Positions 1-9,318 of a DNA stretch of 64,000 nt are shown here, piece after piece. The notes under the pieces were generated by a model. It searched no databases. It had not been told where the DNA came from and saw only the letters and a program-made list of their open reading frames with translations. The stretch is from Pseudobdellovibrionaceae bacterium. GTDB lineage: Bacteria; Bdellovibrionota; Bdellovibrionia; Bdellovibrionales; JAGQZY01. Every line of letters begins with the position of its first letter. The first letter of the stretch is position 1. The translations under genes were made by a program, and so were the position numbers. The stretch is taken from contig JACKAL010000001.1 in assembly GCA_020635085.1 (NCBI GenBank), forward strand, positions 186,001 through 250,000, given 5' to 3'.

Positions 1-32
1 ATGGAACTAAGCGCCCTAAGAAAACTACATAA
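1..32 (+). CDS. rpsL: 30S ribosomal protein S12, 3' end only
   Basis: The first 32 bases read, in the frame whose codon begins just before the window, as a basic tail ending GTKRPKKTT followed by TAA at 30-32. This matches the conserved C-terminus of ribosomal protein S12 (typically YG-x-KRPK). The gene precedes rpsG in the str operon of most bacteria, which supports the call. Only about ten codons are visible, so nothing can be said about streptomycin-resistance positions. Confidence 0.85.
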   Translation, partial: GTKRPKKTT

Positions 33-54
33 TATTTGATATTGGAGAATTGAG

Positions 55-528
55 ATGTCTCGTAGAAAAGGCAGTTATAAAAGAGAAGTGGTAGCAGATC
101 CGGTGTACAATGACACCCTTATCACGAAGTTCGTAAACAAAGTGATGTACGATGGCAAAAAGAGTGTTGCTTTCGGTTTGGTGTACGGTGCTTTAGATGA
201 GCTCAAAGGTAAAGTTGCTAACGAAGAACCCCTTTCTGTATTTAAAAAAGCTGTAGAAAATTGCAAACCACAATTAGAGGTACGCTCACGTCGAGTGGGT
301 GGAGCTACATACCAAGTTCCTGTGGATGTACGTCCATCACGTAGAACGGCGCTCGCAATTAACTGGATTGTTGAAACAGCTCGTGATCGCGGTGAAAAAG
401 ACATGTCTTTAAGACTCGCTGGTGAGTTGCTAGACGCTTTCAATAATCGCGGTAATGCAATTAAAAAGAAAGAAGATGTTCATCGCATGGCCGATGCCAA
501 CAGAGCTTTCTCGCATTACAATTGGTAA
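55..528 (+). CDS. rpsG: 30S ribosomal protein S7
   Basis: This 157-residue protein is the usual length for S7, the primary 16S rRNA 3'-major-domain binder that nucleates assembly of the 30S head. It has the expected basic N-terminus ([11 protein letters not shown]), the [12 protein letters not shown] rRNA-binding stretch in its middle, and the conserved end [15 protein letters not shown]. The ATG is preceded by GGAGA about 6 bases upstream. It sits 22 bases after rpsL and 27 bases before fusA, the classic str operon order. Confidence 0.98.
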   Translation: MSRRKGSYKREVVADPVYNDTLITKFVNKVMYDGKKSVAFGLVYGALDELKGKVANEEPLSVFKKAVENCKPQLEVRSRRVGGATYQVPVDVRPSRRTALAINWIVETARDRGEKDMSLRLAGELLDAFNNRGNAIKKKEDVHRMADANRAFSHYNW

Positions 529-555
529 GGCTTTTAGCCTAGTAATCTTGACTAT

Positions 556-2655
556 ATGAGTGTTGGTGATCCGCAGAAATTAGAAGACCTCGTTTACACT
601 CGCAATATCGGCATCATGGCGCACATTGATGCCGGTAAGACCACGACCACAGAGCGCATTCTTTATTATTCTGGAAAAAGTCATAAGATCGGCGAAGTTC
701 ATGATGGTAACACTGTCATGGACTGGATGGAACAAGAGCAAGAGCGGGGCATTACCATTACGGCGGCGGCTACCACATGTGCTTGGAACAATTACCGAAT
801 AAATATCATTGATACGCCTGGACATGTGGACTTCACGATAGAGGTGGAGCGTTCTCTCAGAGTTTTAGATGGAGCGATTGCCGTATTTGATGCGGTTAAC
901 GGAGTGGAGTCACAAACCGAAACCGTCTGGCGCCAGGCTGATAAATACAAAGTCCCTCGTATTTGCTTTATTAATAAAATGGATCGCGTTGGTGCGGATT
1001 TCAACATGAGCGTGGAATCTATTAAAGAGCGTTTAGGTGCCAAGCCACTGCCAATTCACGTACCTATTGGTGCGGAAGATGGCTTCCGTGGAGTCATCGA
1101 TGTTGTTCAAAAAAAAGCACTTGTATGGCCTATGGAAGCTTCTCTCGGAGAAAATTTTGAAACGCGAGATCTTGATGGAGAGCTTCTCGATGAATATCAA
1201 TTGGCACGTGAGAAGCTCATCGAAGTTTTGATTGATTTTGATGAAGCTCTTGCTGACAAATATTTATCTGGAAGTGAAATTAGCGAACAGGAAATTAAAG
1301 CAGCAATTCGTAAAAGTACGATTCATCTTAAAGTCATGCCCGTTCTGTGTGGATCTGCTTTTAAAAATAAAGGTGTGCAGCCACTCCTTGATGCGGTGAT
1401 TGATTATCTTCCCAGCCCCATAGATCGTGGTGATGTAAAAGGTCACTCAGTAAAAAATCCAGATAAAGACATCGTTTGTAAAACAGATTTCGAAGCGCCT
1501 CCTGTCGCGCTTGCTTTTAAGCTCGCAAGTGATAGCTTCGCTGGCTCTCTTTGTTTTGTGCGCGTCTACACGGGTACAATCAAAGTTGGGGCAACACTTT
1601 ACAATCCACGTGAAGACAAAAAAGAACGTGTACAAAAAATTGTAAAGATGCATGCCAATAGTCGTTCTGAAGTGAGTGAGTTAAAAGCGGGCGATATTGG
1701 TGCGATCATCGGTTTAAAATTTACAGTGACTGGTGATACATTGTGTACAACTCAGAACGAAGTTGTGCTTGAGAGTATTCATTTTCCAGATCCAGTTATT
1801 TCCATTGTGGTAGAGGCCAAATCAACAGCTGATCAATCAAAAATGCTTGATGGTTTGAATAAACTTGTGCGCGAAGATCCGTCGAGTTTATTAAAAACAG
1901 ATCCAGATACAGGGCAGTTGCTTCTTTCAGGAATGGGAGAGTTACATCTTGAAATTTTAGTGGATCGTCTTCACCGCGAGTTTGGGGTGAAGATTAACAC
2001 CGGAAGTCCACAGGTGACCTATCGTGAAGCGGCAACAGTCGCTTCGAAAGCACGTAAACGTTTTGAGCGTGAAGTGGCTGGCCAACAGCAGGTTGGCGAA
2101 GTGGAGCTCGAAGTGGGGCCGCTAGCGTCTCAGGACACTAAAGTGGAGGTGAGTGCCTTTCCGGCCACTCTCTCCAAAGATTTTATTCGCGGAGCTACCG
2201 AAGGTGCGAGTGAATCCCTGGGTAGTGGTTTACTTGCGGGGTATGGATATATTTCTACCTATGTAAAAATATTAAACATCTTTCCTGATCCTGATCGTGG
2301 ACATCCTGCAGCTTATAAAATTGCCGCCTCGCAGGCGGTGCGTGAAGCGTTACAGTCAGCAGCAACTATTCTTATGGAGCCGGTGTTTCTTTTAGAAGTC
2401 GTGGTTCCCGAGGAATTTTTGGGTAGTGTTATCGGCGATATTAACTCACGGCGTGGTAAAATTTTGATCACCACGGCTCGTGGGCATCTCCAGGTCGTGA
2501 ATGCCGAGGTTCCCCTGGCTGAACTTTTTGGCTATGCCACAGCTATACGCTCCTTAACTCAAGGTAGAGGGACCTTCAGTATGAAGTTTTATCAGTATCA
2601 ACCCACAGGGGATCGGGTACAGAGGGACGTTTTGACCAAAATGGGTCGTATTTAG
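556..2655 (+). CDS. fusA: Translation elongation factor G
   Basis: EF-G is the GTPase that drives ribosomal translocation and, with RRF, ribosome recycling. The 699-residue length is normal. The G-domain motifs are intact: AHIDAGKT at residues 22-29, RGITI at 64-68 (switch I), DTPGH at 86-90 and NKMD at 140-143. The domain IV/V sequence continues to the stop without interruption. There is no strong Shine-Dalgarno before the ATG, only a short AGGCT-TTT-AGCCT hairpin at 528-540, so translation may be coupled to rpsG. tuf does not follow it; a promoter and rpsJ do. Confidence 0.98.
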   Translation: MSVGDPQKLEDLVYTRNIGIMAHIDAGKTTTTERILYYSGKSHKIGEVHDGNTVMDWMEQEQERGITITAAATTCAWNNYRINIIDTPGHVDFTIEVERSLRVLDGAIAVFDAVNGVESQTETVWRQADKYKVPRICFINKMDRVGADFNMSVESIKERLGAKPLPIHVPIGAEDGFRGVIDVVQKKALVWPMEASLGENFETRDLDGELLDEYQLAREKLIEVLIDFDEALADKYLSGSEISEQEIKAAIRKSTIHLKVMPVLCGSAFKNKGVQPLLDAVIDYLPSPIDRGDVKGHSVKNPDKDIVCKTDFEAPPVALAFKLASDSFAGSLCFVRVYTGTIKVGATLYNPREDKKERVQKIVKMHANSRSEVSELKAGDIGAIIGLKFTVTGDTLCTTQNEVVLESIHFPDPVISIVVEAKSTADQSKMLDGLNKLVREDPSSLLKTDPDTGQLLLSGMGELHLEILVDRLHREFGVKINTGSPQVTYREAATVASKARKRFEREVAGQQQVGEVELEVGPLASQDTKVEVSAFPATLSKDFIRGATEGASESLGSGLLAGYGYISTYVKILNIFPDPDRGHPAAYKIAASQAVREALQSAATILMEPVFLLEVVVPEEFLGSVIGDINSRRGKILITTARGHLQVVNAEVPLAELFGYATAIRSLTQGRGTFSMKFYQYQPTGDRVQRDVLTKMGRI

Positions 2656-2737
2656 ATTAGAATTTTGCGGCAATGATGCCCCGCTTTGGAACCTTTCAAA
2701 AAAATTCTAAAAACACATAAATTCTTTAGAAATAATT

Positions 2738-2767
2738 TTGACAAATTCTTTGCTTTCAGTGCATACT
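2738..2767 (+). promoter_or_regulatory. Probable sigma-70 promoter of the S10 operon
   Basis: A perfect TTGACA -35 box lies at 2738-2743, followed by 18 bases and CATACT at 2762-2767 as the -10 (four of six consensus bases). It sits in the 195-base gap between fusA and rpsJ. The predicted transcript would start near 2774 and carry a leader of about 75 bases before the likely rpsJ start at 2851. This would make the S10-spc-alpha series a transcription unit that need not depend on the str promoter. Confidence 0.6.
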
Positions 2768-2850
2768 CGCCCTTCTGTATTTCAAAATAATGGTTTTATG
2801 CGCTGTTTGTGGCGCCTCAAACCCTTGGTAATATTGGAAAAAGCGGGAAT

Positions 2851-3174
2851 ATGAGCATGCAAAGTCAAAAAATTAGAATTCGTTTGAAAGCTTTCGATCA
2901 CAAGTTGTTAGATCAATCCACTAAGGAGATCGTCGAAACAGCTCGTCGTACTGGTGCTAGAATTGCCGGACCGATCCCGCTTCCTACACGAACGAATCGT
3001 TACACAGTACTTCGTTCTCCTCACGTTGATAAAAAATCTCGTGAGCAGTTTGAGATGAAAACACACAAAAGATTATTGGATATTTTAGAGCCAACACAAC
3101 AAACGATAGATCAACTTATGAAGTTGGACTTATCGGCAGGAGTGGATGTTGAGATTAAGCTCTCGACTGAATAA
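2851..3174 (+). CDS. rpsJ: 30S ribosomal protein S10
   Basis: S10 (NusE) is a 30S head protein that also acts in NusB/NusG antitermination complexes. The open frame extends back to a GTG at 2809, but family proteins begin just before [15 protein letters not shown]. The ATG at 2851 ([16 protein letters not shown], 107 residues) or the ATG at 2857 is therefore more likely; neither has a strong ribosome-binding site. The conserved [28 protein letters not shown] block is present. It is the first gene of the S10 operon, 11 bases before rplC. Confidence 0.95.
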   Translation: MSMQSQKIRIRLKAFDHKLLDQSTKEIVETARRTGARIAGPIPLPTRTNRYTVLRSPHVDKKSREQFEMKTHKRLLDILEPTQQTIDQLMKLDLSAGVDVEIKLSTE

Positions 3175-3185
3175 GGAGTAAGTAA

Positions 3186-3878
3186 ATGAGTGAGACACAA
3201 GTTGAGCCTCAAGAGTCGAACGAACAGTCGACCTCAACCGCTGTAGACGCAAAATTAGAGGGACTCTACGCACATAAAGTAGGAATGTCCTCTGTCTATA
3301 ACGAAGAAGGTCAGTTCGTTCCCGTAACAGTTTTAAAAGTTGGTGAGTGGAAAGTTACGCAAGTAAAAACCACTGAGAAGGATGGCTATAGTGCCGTTCA
3401 GGTTGGTCTATTTGGTCGCCGCGAAGATAAAGTATCGAGTGCGATTAAGGGCCACACAAAAAATGCCGGTAAGGGTGCTCATGTATTACGTGAGATCCGC
3501 GGTGAAAAAACGCCAGAGGGCGTGACTGTTGGTCAGGCTGTTTCTTTAGAGAGTCTTCAAAAAGGTGATGTGGTTCGCTTAACAGCGAAGTCAAAAGGTC
3601 GTGGATTTTCTGGCGCAATGAGACGTTGGAATTTTGCTGGTGGTCCAGCTTCGCACGGTTCAAAGTTTCACCGTCGCCCAGGTTCTGCGGGTACTCGTAC
3701 TTGGCCAGGATTTGTTCTTCCTGGTAAACGTGGTCCGGGTCACTATGGTGATGAAACGATCACTATTCGCAATGTAAAAGTCGTAGATGTTAATCCTCAA
3801 GAGGGATTAATTTTGGTTAAGGGTCCTGTACCAGGTGCCCGTAATGGTCTTGTCAAAATCATTAAGCAGTTGGTGTAA
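3186..3878 (+). CDS. rplC: 50S ribosomal protein L3 with N-terminal extension
   Basis: L3 is an early-assembling 23S rRNA-binding protein whose loop reaches toward the peptidyl-transferase centre. At 230 residues it is about 20 longer than the usual 209. The extra part is an acidic, Ser/Gln/Glu-rich leader (residues 1-25) before the conserved start GLYAHKVGMSSVYNEEGQ. The start is supported by AAGGAG just upstream at 3174-3179. The GRGFSGAMRRWNFAGGPASHGSKFHR region containing the loop is intact. The function of the leader is unknown. Confidence 0.97.
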   Translation: MSETQVEPQESNEQSTSTAVDAKLEGLYAHKVGMSSVYNEEGQFVPVTVLKVGEWKVTQVKTTEKDGYSAVQVGLFGRREDKVSSAIKGHTKNAGKGAHVLREIRGEKTPEGVTVGQAVSLESLQKGDVVRLTAKSKGRGFSGAMRRWNFAGGPASHGSKFHRRPGSAGTRTWPGFVLPGKRGPGHYGDETITIRNVKVVDVNPQEGLILVKGPVPGARNGLVKIIKQLV

Positions 3879-3879
3879 T

Positions 3880-4506
3880 ATGGCAAAGTTAGAAGTATTA
3901 AATTGGGATAAAAAGAAAGTCGGCGATGTAGAGATGCCGGACGCCCTTTTCGAAAAAGGGGTTCAGCCGGGATTGCTTCATGCAATGGTGCGATGGCAAC
4001 TTGTGAGTCGTCGTCAGGGAACGCATGCGACTAAAACAAAGGGCCTTGTAAGTGGTGGTGGTAAAAAGCCATTCAAACAAAAAGGTACGGGTAATGCGCG
4101 CCAAGGTTCTTCTCGTTCACCTCTTATGCCAGGTGGGGGAACAATGTTTGGTCCTCAGCCAAAAGATTACTCGTATAGTCTTCCCCGCTCTATGAAGAAG
4201 ACAGGGTTGAAAGCGGCGTTAACGTATCTTTACAGCGAAAAGAAACTTTTCATTGTAGAGGACATGACATCTGCGGATGGTAAAACAAATGAGTTGGCAA
4301 ATCGTCTTAAAAAATTCGGTTTAGAAAAAGCTCTTTTGGTTTCTGGCGAGAATAATGACATGTTTGAACGTGCAGCTAAGAACTTGGCAAAGTTTCGATA
4401 CAATACAGCAGACGGCGTGAACGTCTATGATCTTCTTCGCTACGATGCGCTTGTAATGAGTAAAGACGCTGTTTCTGCCGTCGTGAAAAGATGTGGGGTA
4501 GAGTAA
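3880..4506 (+). CDS. rplD: 50S ribosomal protein L4
   Basis: L4 binds 23S rRNA domain I and lines the exit tunnel; in enterobacteria it also represses its own operon. The open frame extends upstream into rplC, but the ATG at 3880, one base after the rplC stop, gives a 208-residue protein of normal length beginning MAKLEVLNWD. The tunnel-loop region (KPFKQKGTGNARQGSSRSP) is conserved. No S10-leader structure like that of E. coli was recognised upstream, so L4 autoregulation cannot be claimed. Confidence 0.96.
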   Translation: MAKLEVLNWDKKKVGDVEMPDALFEKGVQPGLLHAMVRWQLVSRRQGTHATKTKGLVSGGGKKPFKQKGTGNARQGSSRSPLMPGGGTMFGPQPKDYSYSLPRSMKKTGLKAALTYLYSEKKLFIVEDMTSADGKTNELANRLKKFGLEKALLVSGENNDMFERAAKNLAKFRYNTADGVNVYDLLRYDALVMSKDAVSAVVKRCGVE

Positions 4507-4784
4507 TGTACCAAATAATCAAAAAACCACTAATCACAGAAAAATCTAGTGCTTACGGCGAATACAATACGTATGTGTTCGAAGTGGACAAAGAGGCATC
4601 TAAAGATCAAATCAAAACGGCTATTGAAAAAGCGTTTAGCGTAAAGGTTGCAGATGTGCGTACTGCGGTTTTCCGTACGCGTTGGTTAAAACAACATGCG
4701 AAGTTCGGCCCGCCTAAATACAAGAAAAAGGCGTATATCAAATTAGCACCAGGACAAACAATTTCGATTTTTGAGGGAGCATAA
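4506..4784 (+). CDS. rplW: 50S ribosomal protein L23
   Basis: L23 forms the docking site at the tunnel exit for trigger factor and SRP. The likely start is the ATG at 4506, which overlaps the rplD stop in a TAATG arrangement and gives 92 residues beginning [22 protein letters not shown] is the hallmark N-terminal motif. The frame is also open upstream to 4491, but that would extend into rplD without homology. Translational coupling to rplD is likely. Confidence 0.96.
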   Translation: MYQIIKKPLITEKSSAYGEYNTYVFEVDKEASKDQIKTAIEKAFSVKVADVRTAVFRTRWLKQHAKFGPPKYKKKAYIKLAPGQTISIFEGA

Positions 4785-4785
4785 G

Positions 4786-5610
4786 ATGGGAATTAAAGTA
4801 TTTCGTCCCACCAGTGCGGGCCGAAGAGGAATGACAGGTTACGACTTCAGTGAGATCACAAAGTCAACGCCAGAAAAATCACTTACAGCAAAGCTTTCTA
4901 AGAAAGCGGCTCGCGGAAACCATGGCCAAATTACGATTCGCCACAAGGGTGGTGGTCATAAACGCCGTTATCGTATTGTAGATTTTAAACGTACGAAGAT
5001 GGACGTGCCTGCTACTGTCGCGGCGATTGAGTATGATCCAAATAGAACATGTCGTATTGCATTGATCCATTATCGTGATGGAGAAAAATCGTACATCATT
5101 GCTCCGGTTGGACTTAAAGTGGGTGACACTGTTGTTTCAAGTCAAACAGCAGATATTCTTCCTGGAAACTGTTTGCCGTTATCGGCGATGCCGGTGGGAA
5201 CGATCATTCACAATATCGAAATGCGTCCAGGAAAAGGCGCTCAATTGTGTCGTGGTGCTGGTGCAGCTGCAACTCTTGTGGCTCGTGCCGACAAATATGC
5301 ACAAGTGAAGCTTCCGTCTGGCGAAGTTCGTGAAATTTTAGTGAACTGTAAAGCATGTATTGGACAAGTAGGAAACACAGACAACGAAAACGTTTATATC
5401 GGTAAAGCTGGACGTAATCGTTGGAAGGGAAAACGTCCTACGGTTCGTGGTATGTCGATGAACCCGATTGATCACCCACTTGGTGGTGGTGAAGGTCGTG
5501 GTAAAGGTCATCACCCGGTTACTCCTTGGGGACAACCGTGTAAGGGCTATAAAACACGTCATAACAAATCAACAGACAAGTTTATTATTAAACGTCGTAA
5601 ACAAAAGTAA
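4786..5610 (+). CDS. rplB: 50S ribosomal protein L2
   Basis: L2 is needed for subunit association and peptidyl-transferase assembly. The ATG at 4786, one base after the rplW stop, gives 274 residues, the normal size. The conserved C-terminal signature [17 protein letters not shown], containing the histidine long studied in L2 function, is intact, as is GRNSQGRITVRHRGGGHKR-type RNA-binding sequence near residues 45-65. The gene continues the canonical S10 order between rplW and rpsS. Confidence 0.98.
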   Translation: MGIKVFRPTSAGRRGMTGYDFSEITKSTPEKSLTAKLSKKAARGNHGQITIRHKGGGHKRRYRIVDFKRTKMDVPATVAAIEYDPNRTCRIALIHYRDGEKSYIIAPVGLKVGDTVVSSQTADILPGNCLPLSAMPVGTIIHNIEMRPGKGAQLCRGAGAAATLVARADKYAQVKLPSGEVREILVNCKACIGQVGNTDNENVYIGKAGRNRWKGKRPTVRGMSMNPIDHPLGGGEGRGKGHHPVTPWGQPCKGYKTRHNKSTDKFIIKRRKQK

Positions 5611-5619
5611 GAGGTAATT

Positions 5620-5907
5620 GTGGCACGATCGTTAAAAAAAGGTCCTTTTGTGGACGAACATTTGATGAAGAAAGTAGCGAAGGCTGTAGAGACAGGCGAT
5701 AAAAAAGCCATTAAAACATGGTCGCGTCGCTCGACTGTCCTTCCAGATATGGTTGGCCTCACGTTTGCGGTACACAACGGAAACAAATTTGTTCCTATTT
5801 ATATTACGGATAACATGATTGGACATAAGCTTGGTGAATTTGCATCTACGCGCGTTTTTAAAGGTCACTCTGAGAACCGTGCTAAAGAAGCTCCAGGTAA
5901 AGGTTAA
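5620..5907 (+). CDS. rpsS: 30S ribosomal protein S19
   Basis: S19 sits in the 30S head with S13 and contacts the A-site finger. The protein has 95 residues, starts with GTG after AAGAGGTAATT, and begins [15 protein letters not shown], an almost invariant S19 N-terminus. The central [13 protein letters not shown] and the C-terminal HKLGEF-x-x-TR-x-F-x-GH motifs are present. It lies 9 bases after rplB and 10 bases before rplV. Confidence 0.98.
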   Translation: MARSLKKGPFVDEHLMKKVAKAVETGDKKAIKTWSRRSTVLPDMVGLTFAVHNGNKFVPIYITDNMIGHKLGEFASTRVFKGHSENRAKEAPGKG

Positions 5908-5917
5908 TAGGTGAGTT

Positions 5918-6250
5918 ATGGAAGTTAAAGCAAAACTAAGATTTGCAAGAATAAGTGCACAAAAGGTTCGCCTCGTGTGCGATCTGGTGCGTGGTAAGCC
6001 AATTAATGACGCCATGAAAACACTCACTTTTCGAGATGAAAAAGCGAGCCGTATCATGAAAAAGCTCATCGAATCGGCTGTAGCTAACGCCGAAGTAAAA
6101 CAAGTTATTGATGTCGATAATTTATATGTAAAGACAGTACATGCGGATGAAGGTCCGTTTATCAAAAGATTTATGCCGCGATCACAAGGTCGTGCCACAG
6201 AGATCAAAAAGCGTACTTGTCATATTAACGTTGTATTGGACGAGAGGTAA
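5918..6250 (+). CDS. rplV: 50S ribosomal protein L22
   Basis: L22 lines the exit tunnel opposite L4; its beta-hairpin affects macrolide action and SecM-type stalling. The 110-residue protein is a normal length. Recognisable parts are the N-terminal [20 protein letters not shown] and the C-terminal hairpin region [22 protein letters not shown] at 5918 follows GGTGAG. It is part of the unbroken S10 series. Confidence 0.98.
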   Translation: MEVKAKLRFARISAQKVRLVCDLVRGKPINDAMKTLTFRDEKASRIMKKLIESAVANAEVKQVIDVDNLYVKTVHADEGPFIKRFMPRSQGRATEIKKRTCHINVVLDER

Positions 6251-6255
6251 TTAGC

Positions 6256-6921
6256 GTGGGACAAAAGGTAAACCCAATCGGACTCAGAGTAGGTGTAATT
6301 AGAACATGGGATTCGCGCTGGTTTGCAGCTGGCCGTCTCTATGCAACTCAATTACTTGAAGACATCAAGCTGCGCAATTTCTTAAAGAAGAAATTAAAGC
6401 ATGCAGGTGTGGCCAAAATCGAAATGGAAAGAGCTGCGAAAAAATTAAAAATCATCATTTCCACTGCCCGTCCCGGAGTGGTGATTGGTAAAAAAGGTGC
6501 AGGTATCGATTCTCTTCGTGATGAAGTTCAGAAACTTACCCCTAATGAGGTTTTTGTAAACATTCAAGAGGTGCGCAAACCAGATATCGATGCACAATTG
6601 GTTGCAGAGAACATTGCTATGCAGCTTGAAAAGCGTGTTTCTTGGAGACGTGCCCTGAAAAAAGCGATTGCATCATCTATTCGTACAGGTGTGCGTGGAA
6701 TTAAAGTACAGGTTTCAGGTCGTCTTGATGGTGCTGAGATCGCGCGTACTGAGTGGTACAATGAAAAAAGCGTTCCACTCCACACACTGCGTGCGGATAT
6801 CGATTATGGAACGAGTGAAGCATTAACAGCATATGGAATTATCGGCGTTAAAGTGTGGATCTATAAAGGTGATATTTTAACTGCTCGTGAGGTTGAGGAG
6901 GCAGGTCGTGCTAAGTCCTAA
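6256..6921 (+). CDS. rpsC: 30S ribosomal protein S3
   Basis: S3 forms part of the mRNA entry channel and its helicase. It has 221 residues and a GTG start, with the N-terminal [13 protein letters not shown] motif and a KH domain including [14 protein letters not shown] (about residues 73-86). The C-terminal half contains the conserved [23 protein letters not shown] region. Its last 14 bases overlap the start of rplP, which suggests translational coupling. Confidence 0.98.
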   Translation: MGQKVNPIGLRVGVIRTWDSRWFAAGRLYATQLLEDIKLRNFLKKKLKHAGVAKIEMERAAKKLKIIISTARPGVVIGKKGAGIDSLRDEVQKLTPNEVFVNIQEVRKPDIDAQLVAENIAMQLEKRVSWRRALKKAIASSIRTGVRGIKVQVSGRLDGAEIARTEWYNEKSVPLHTLRADIDYGTSEALTAYGIIGVKVWIYKGDILTAREVEEAGRAKS

Positions 6922-7318
6922 AAGAGTAAAATGGAGAAAACAGCACAAAGGAAAAATGAAGGGGCTCGCTTCAAGAGCAAATTCAATTTCCTACGGGGAT
7001 TTTGCTTTAAAAGCAACTCAAGCTGGCTGGATGACGGCTCGTCAGCTAGAGGCTGGTCGTATTGCGATCAGTCGTAGTATTAAACGTGGTGGAAAAGTTT
7101 GGATTCGTGTTTTCCCCCACAAGCCGATTACAGAAAAGCCTGCAGAAGTACGTATGGGATCTGGTAAAGGAAACCCGGAGTATTGGGTAGCAGTTGTTAA
7201 GCCAGGAACAGTTTTATTTGAAATCAATGGTGTAACAAGAGAACAGGCGCAAGAAGCGTTTCGTTTAGCTGGGCATAAGATGCCATTTAAGACGAAGTTT
7301 GTATCTCGAGAAGGATAA
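6908..7318 (+). CDS. rplP: 50S ribosomal protein L16
   Basis: L16 binds near the A-site tRNA elbow and is a late assembly protein. The frame opens upstream at 6887, but family members start (M/V)[14 protein letters not shown]. The GTG at 6908, preceded by GGAGG at 6897-6901, therefore gives the correct 136-residue protein. It overlaps the last 14 bases of rpsC. The [17 protein letters not shown] motif toward the C-terminus is typical. Confidence 0.97.
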   Translation: MLSPKRVKWRKQHKGKMKGLASRANSISYGDFALKATQAGWMTARQLEAGRIAISRSIKRGGKVWIRVFPHKPITEKPAEVRMGSGKGNPEYWVAVVKPGTVLFEINGVTREQAQEAFRLAGHKMPFKTKFVSREG

Positions 7319-7321
7319 TTT

Positions 7322-7516
7322 ATGAAATACGCCGATATTAAAAATTTATCGACAACGGATCTAAATAAAAAGATCCGCGAAACAAAAGAAAAGCTCTTCG
7401 AAGCCAAAATGAAGAACTCTATGGGGCAATTAACTAATCCTGTGAGCATCCGTGTGATGAGACGTGAGATTGCCACATTAAAAACGGCATTAACTTTGAA
7501 AGTGCGAGGTGAATAA
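7322..7516 (+). CDS. rpmC: 50S ribosomal protein L29
   Basis: L29 is a small alpha-helical hairpin protein next to L23 at the tunnel exit. The 64 residues include the expected N-terminal [18 protein letters not shown] and the helix-turn region [20 protein letters not shown], where the turn carries the family-typical QLTN-P. It lies 3 bases after rplP and its stop overlaps the rpsQ start in TAATG. Confidence 0.97.
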   Translation: MKYADIKNLSTTDLNKKIRETKEKLFEAKMKNSMGQLTNPVSIRVMRREIATLKTALTLKVRGE

Positions 7517-7782
7517 TGAGTACTGAAGAAAGAGGCCGCACACGCGAAGTTGTAGGAACAGTTATCAGCGATAAGATGCATAAAACAATTTCTGTAAAAA
7601 TTTACAGAACTGTTATGCATCCACGATACAAAAAGTTCGTAAAAAGAACTTCTGTTTTTAAAGCCCACGACGAGAAAAATGAAGCAAAAATGGGTGATAA
7701 AGTAAGAATTTATGAAACACGCCCGCTTAGTAAAACAAAACGTTGGAAACTGGCTGAAGTCGTTCAGAAAGCAGAAGTGTAG
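7516..7782 (+). CDS. rpsQ: 30S ribosomal protein S17
   Basis: S17 is an OB-fold primary binder of 16S rRNA. The protein has 88 residues and the family motifs [12 protein letters not shown] and [20 protein letters not shown], followed by [18 protein letters not shown]. The ATG overlaps the rpmC stop by one base. It lies 9 bases ahead of rplN. Confidence 0.97.
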   Translation: MSTEERGRTREVVGTVISDKMHKTISVKIYRTVMHPRYKKFVKRTSVFKAHDEKNEAKMGDKVRIYETRPLSKTKRWKLAEVVQKAEV

Positions 7783-7791
7783 GAGATTGTC

Positions 7792-8160
7792 ATGATACAG
7801 CAGCAAACTCGAATGAAAGTTGCAGATAATTCAGGCGCTAAAGAAGTTATGTGTATTAAGGTTCTTGGCGGATCGAAAAGACGTACAGCTTCTGTGGGAG
7901 ACATTGTTGTTGTTTCCGTGAAGTCTGCATTACCGACTTCGAAAGTTAAAAAAGGTGAAGTGGCAAAAGCCGTGATCGTTCGTACGGTAAAGCCTATTCG
8001 CAGACCAGATGGTTCTTACATACAGTTTGATGATAATGCGGCTGTATTGATCAATGCTTCAAAAGAGCCGGTGGGTACTCGTATATTTGGACCTGTTGCG
8101 AGAGAGTTGCGCGCAAAACAGTTTGTGAAGATCGTTTCTCTAGCTCCAGAAGTTTTATAG
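7792..8160 (+). CDS. rplN: 50S ribosomal protein L14
   Basis: L14 lies on the subunit interface and forms bridge B8. The 122 residues are the usual length and start [18 protein letters not shown]. The [19 protein letters not shown] and [13 protein letters not shown] segments are conserved. The next gene is rplE after only 11 bases, so rplX (L24), which normally lies between them, is absent here. Confidence 0.98.
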   Translation: MIQQQTRMKVADNSGAKEVMCIKVLGGSKRRTASVGDIVVVSVKSALPTSKVKKGEVAKAVIVRTVKPIRRPDGSYIQFDDNAAVLINASKEPVGTRIFGPVARELRAKQFVKIVSLAPEVL

Positions 8161-8171
8161 GTTGGTGGAAA

Positions 8172-8714
8172 ATGGCACATAGATTAAAAACGAAATATAA
8201 AGAACAAGTTGTCCCAGCTCTCAAGAAGCAGTTGGGCAAAGAAAACATCATGGAAATACCCAAGATTGAGAAAATCGTGATCAATCAAACTTTCGCTGAT
8301 GCGGTTCAAAACGCAAAGCTTTTGAATACAGCAGCCGAGGAGCTTTCGCAAATTACAGGTCAAAAACCGGTGATCACGAAAGCAAAAAAATCCATTGCGA
8401 ACTTTAAGCTTCGTGAGGGAATGCCGATTGGTGTGTCTGTGACATTACGTCAAGAGAGAATGTGGTCTTTCTTTGATCGTTTGATTTCTTTAGCGTTACC
8501 TCGTGTTCGTGACTTCCGTGGTTTGTCGGCAAAAGGTTTTGATGGGCGTGGAAATTACAACATGGGTTTAAAGGAACAAACAATCTTTCCGGAAATTAAC
8601 TACGACAAGGTCGATAAAATTCGTGGAATGAACATTACAATTTGCACTTCGGCTAAAACAGACGCTGAAGGAAAGGCTCTTTTAGAGTCTTTCGGATTCC
8701 CATTTAGAAAGTAA
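8172..8714 (+). CDS. rplE: 50S ribosomal protein L5
   Basis: L5 binds 5S rRNA in the central protuberance and contacts P-site tRNA. The protein has 180 residues (family about 179). It contains the typical NPMQIPKIEKI-like sequence near residues 30-40, [26 protein letters not shown], and the C-terminal [17 protein letters not shown]. The start ATG follows a GGTGG site. Its immediate upstream neighbour is rplN rather than rplX. Confidence 0.98.
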   Translation: MAHRLKTKYKEQVVPALKKQLGKENIMEIPKIEKIVINQTFADAVQNAKLLNTAAEELSQITGQKPVITKAKKSIANFKLREGMPIGVSVTLRQERMWSFFDRLISLALPRVRDFRGLSAKGFDGRGNYNMGLKEQTIFPEINYDKVDKIRGMNITICTSAKTDAEGKALLESFGFPFRK

Positions 8715-8726
8715 TTAGGAGGAATA

Positions 8727-8912
8727 GTGGCTCGTTTAGCAATGGTCGTAAAGTCTGAAAGAAAACCCAGATTCAAAGTGAGAGCTAAATCTCGCTGTAA
8801 ACTTTGTGGACGCTCAAAAGCTTACTTAAGAAAATTTCAAATTTGCCGTCTGTGTTTTAGATCGTTGGCAAACAAAGGTATGATTCCCGGCGTAACTAAG
8901 GCGAGCTGGTAA
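8727..8912 (+). CDS. rpsN: 30S ribosomal protein S14, zinc-binding type
   Basis: S14 is a late assembly protein of the 30S head. At 61 residues, this is the short zinc-ribbon (type Z) form, with C24-x2-C27 and C40-x2-C43. The start is GTG preceded by AGGAGG. The longer C-minus form of about 100 residues is typical of enterobacteria. Genomes with the zinc form sometimes carry a zinc-independent paralogue elsewhere for zinc starvation; none is in this window. Confidence 0.97.
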   Translation: MARLAMVVKSERKPRFKVRAKSRCKLCGRSKAYLRKFQICRLCFRSLANKGMIPGVTKASW

Positions 8913-8921
8913 GGAGTAGAG

Positions 8922-9311
8922 ATGGATACTATTGGTGATTTTTTAACAGTCATTCGTAACGGTGTTCGCGCTGGTCGTCAGTCAATTGATATCCCTGCTT
9001 CTAAGCAGAGAGTAGCGATTGCTGAAACTTTAAAAAAAGCAGAATACGTTAACGACGTAAAAGTTGTTAAAGATGGAAAACAGGGAGTGATGCGCGTGTT
9101 TCTAAACTATAATGGCGCGGGTCAATCAAAGATTAATGGTTTGCGAAGAATGAGTCGTCCTGGTCGTCGTTATTATGTAACTTCGAAAGAAATTCCGAAT
9201 GTGCGTTCTGGTTATGGTTTGGCAGTAGTTAGCACAAGCCGTGGTGTTATGAGCGGCGGCGACGCAAAAAAACAAAATATCGGTGGCGAACTGATTTGCA
9301 TTGTTTGGTAG
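8922..9311 (+). CDS. rpsH: 30S ribosomal protein S8
   Basis: S8 binds helix 21 of 16S rRNA and, in enterobacteria, represses the spc operon. The protein has 129 residues beginning MDTIGDFLTVIRNGVRAG. The C-terminal signature STSRGVMSGGDAKKQNIGGELICIVW is clear. ATG follows AAGGAG. No S8-type operator was looked for beyond inspection, and none was recognised near rplE. Confidence 0.98.
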   Translation: MDTIGDFLTVIRNGVRAGRQSIDIPASKQRVAIAETLKKAEYVNDVKVVKDGKQGVMRVFLNYNGAGQSKINGLRRMSRPGRRYYVTSKEIPNVRSGYGLAVVSTSRGVMSGGDAKKQNIGGELICIVW

Positions 9312-9318
9312 GTGAAAT

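Noticed and set aside
528..540. AGGCT-TTT-AGCCT hairpin after rpsG as a terminator
   Set aside because: The five-base stem with a three-base loop and no T-run is too weak for termination and lies inside the str operon.
2664..2690. Imperfect GC hairpin after fusA as an intrinsic terminator
   Set aside because: The stem is interrupted by mismatches and is not followed closely by a T-run, so it is too weak to call.
5632..6207. 191-codon reverse frame antisense to rpsS and rplV
   Set aside because: It is a shadow of two confident ribosomal-protein genes with no independent support.
7042..7806. 254-codon reverse frame antisense to rplP, rpmC and rpsQ
   Set aside because: It is the mirror of three certain ribosomal genes. 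Its length follows from codon bias on the coding strand, and the translated sequence shows no family features.
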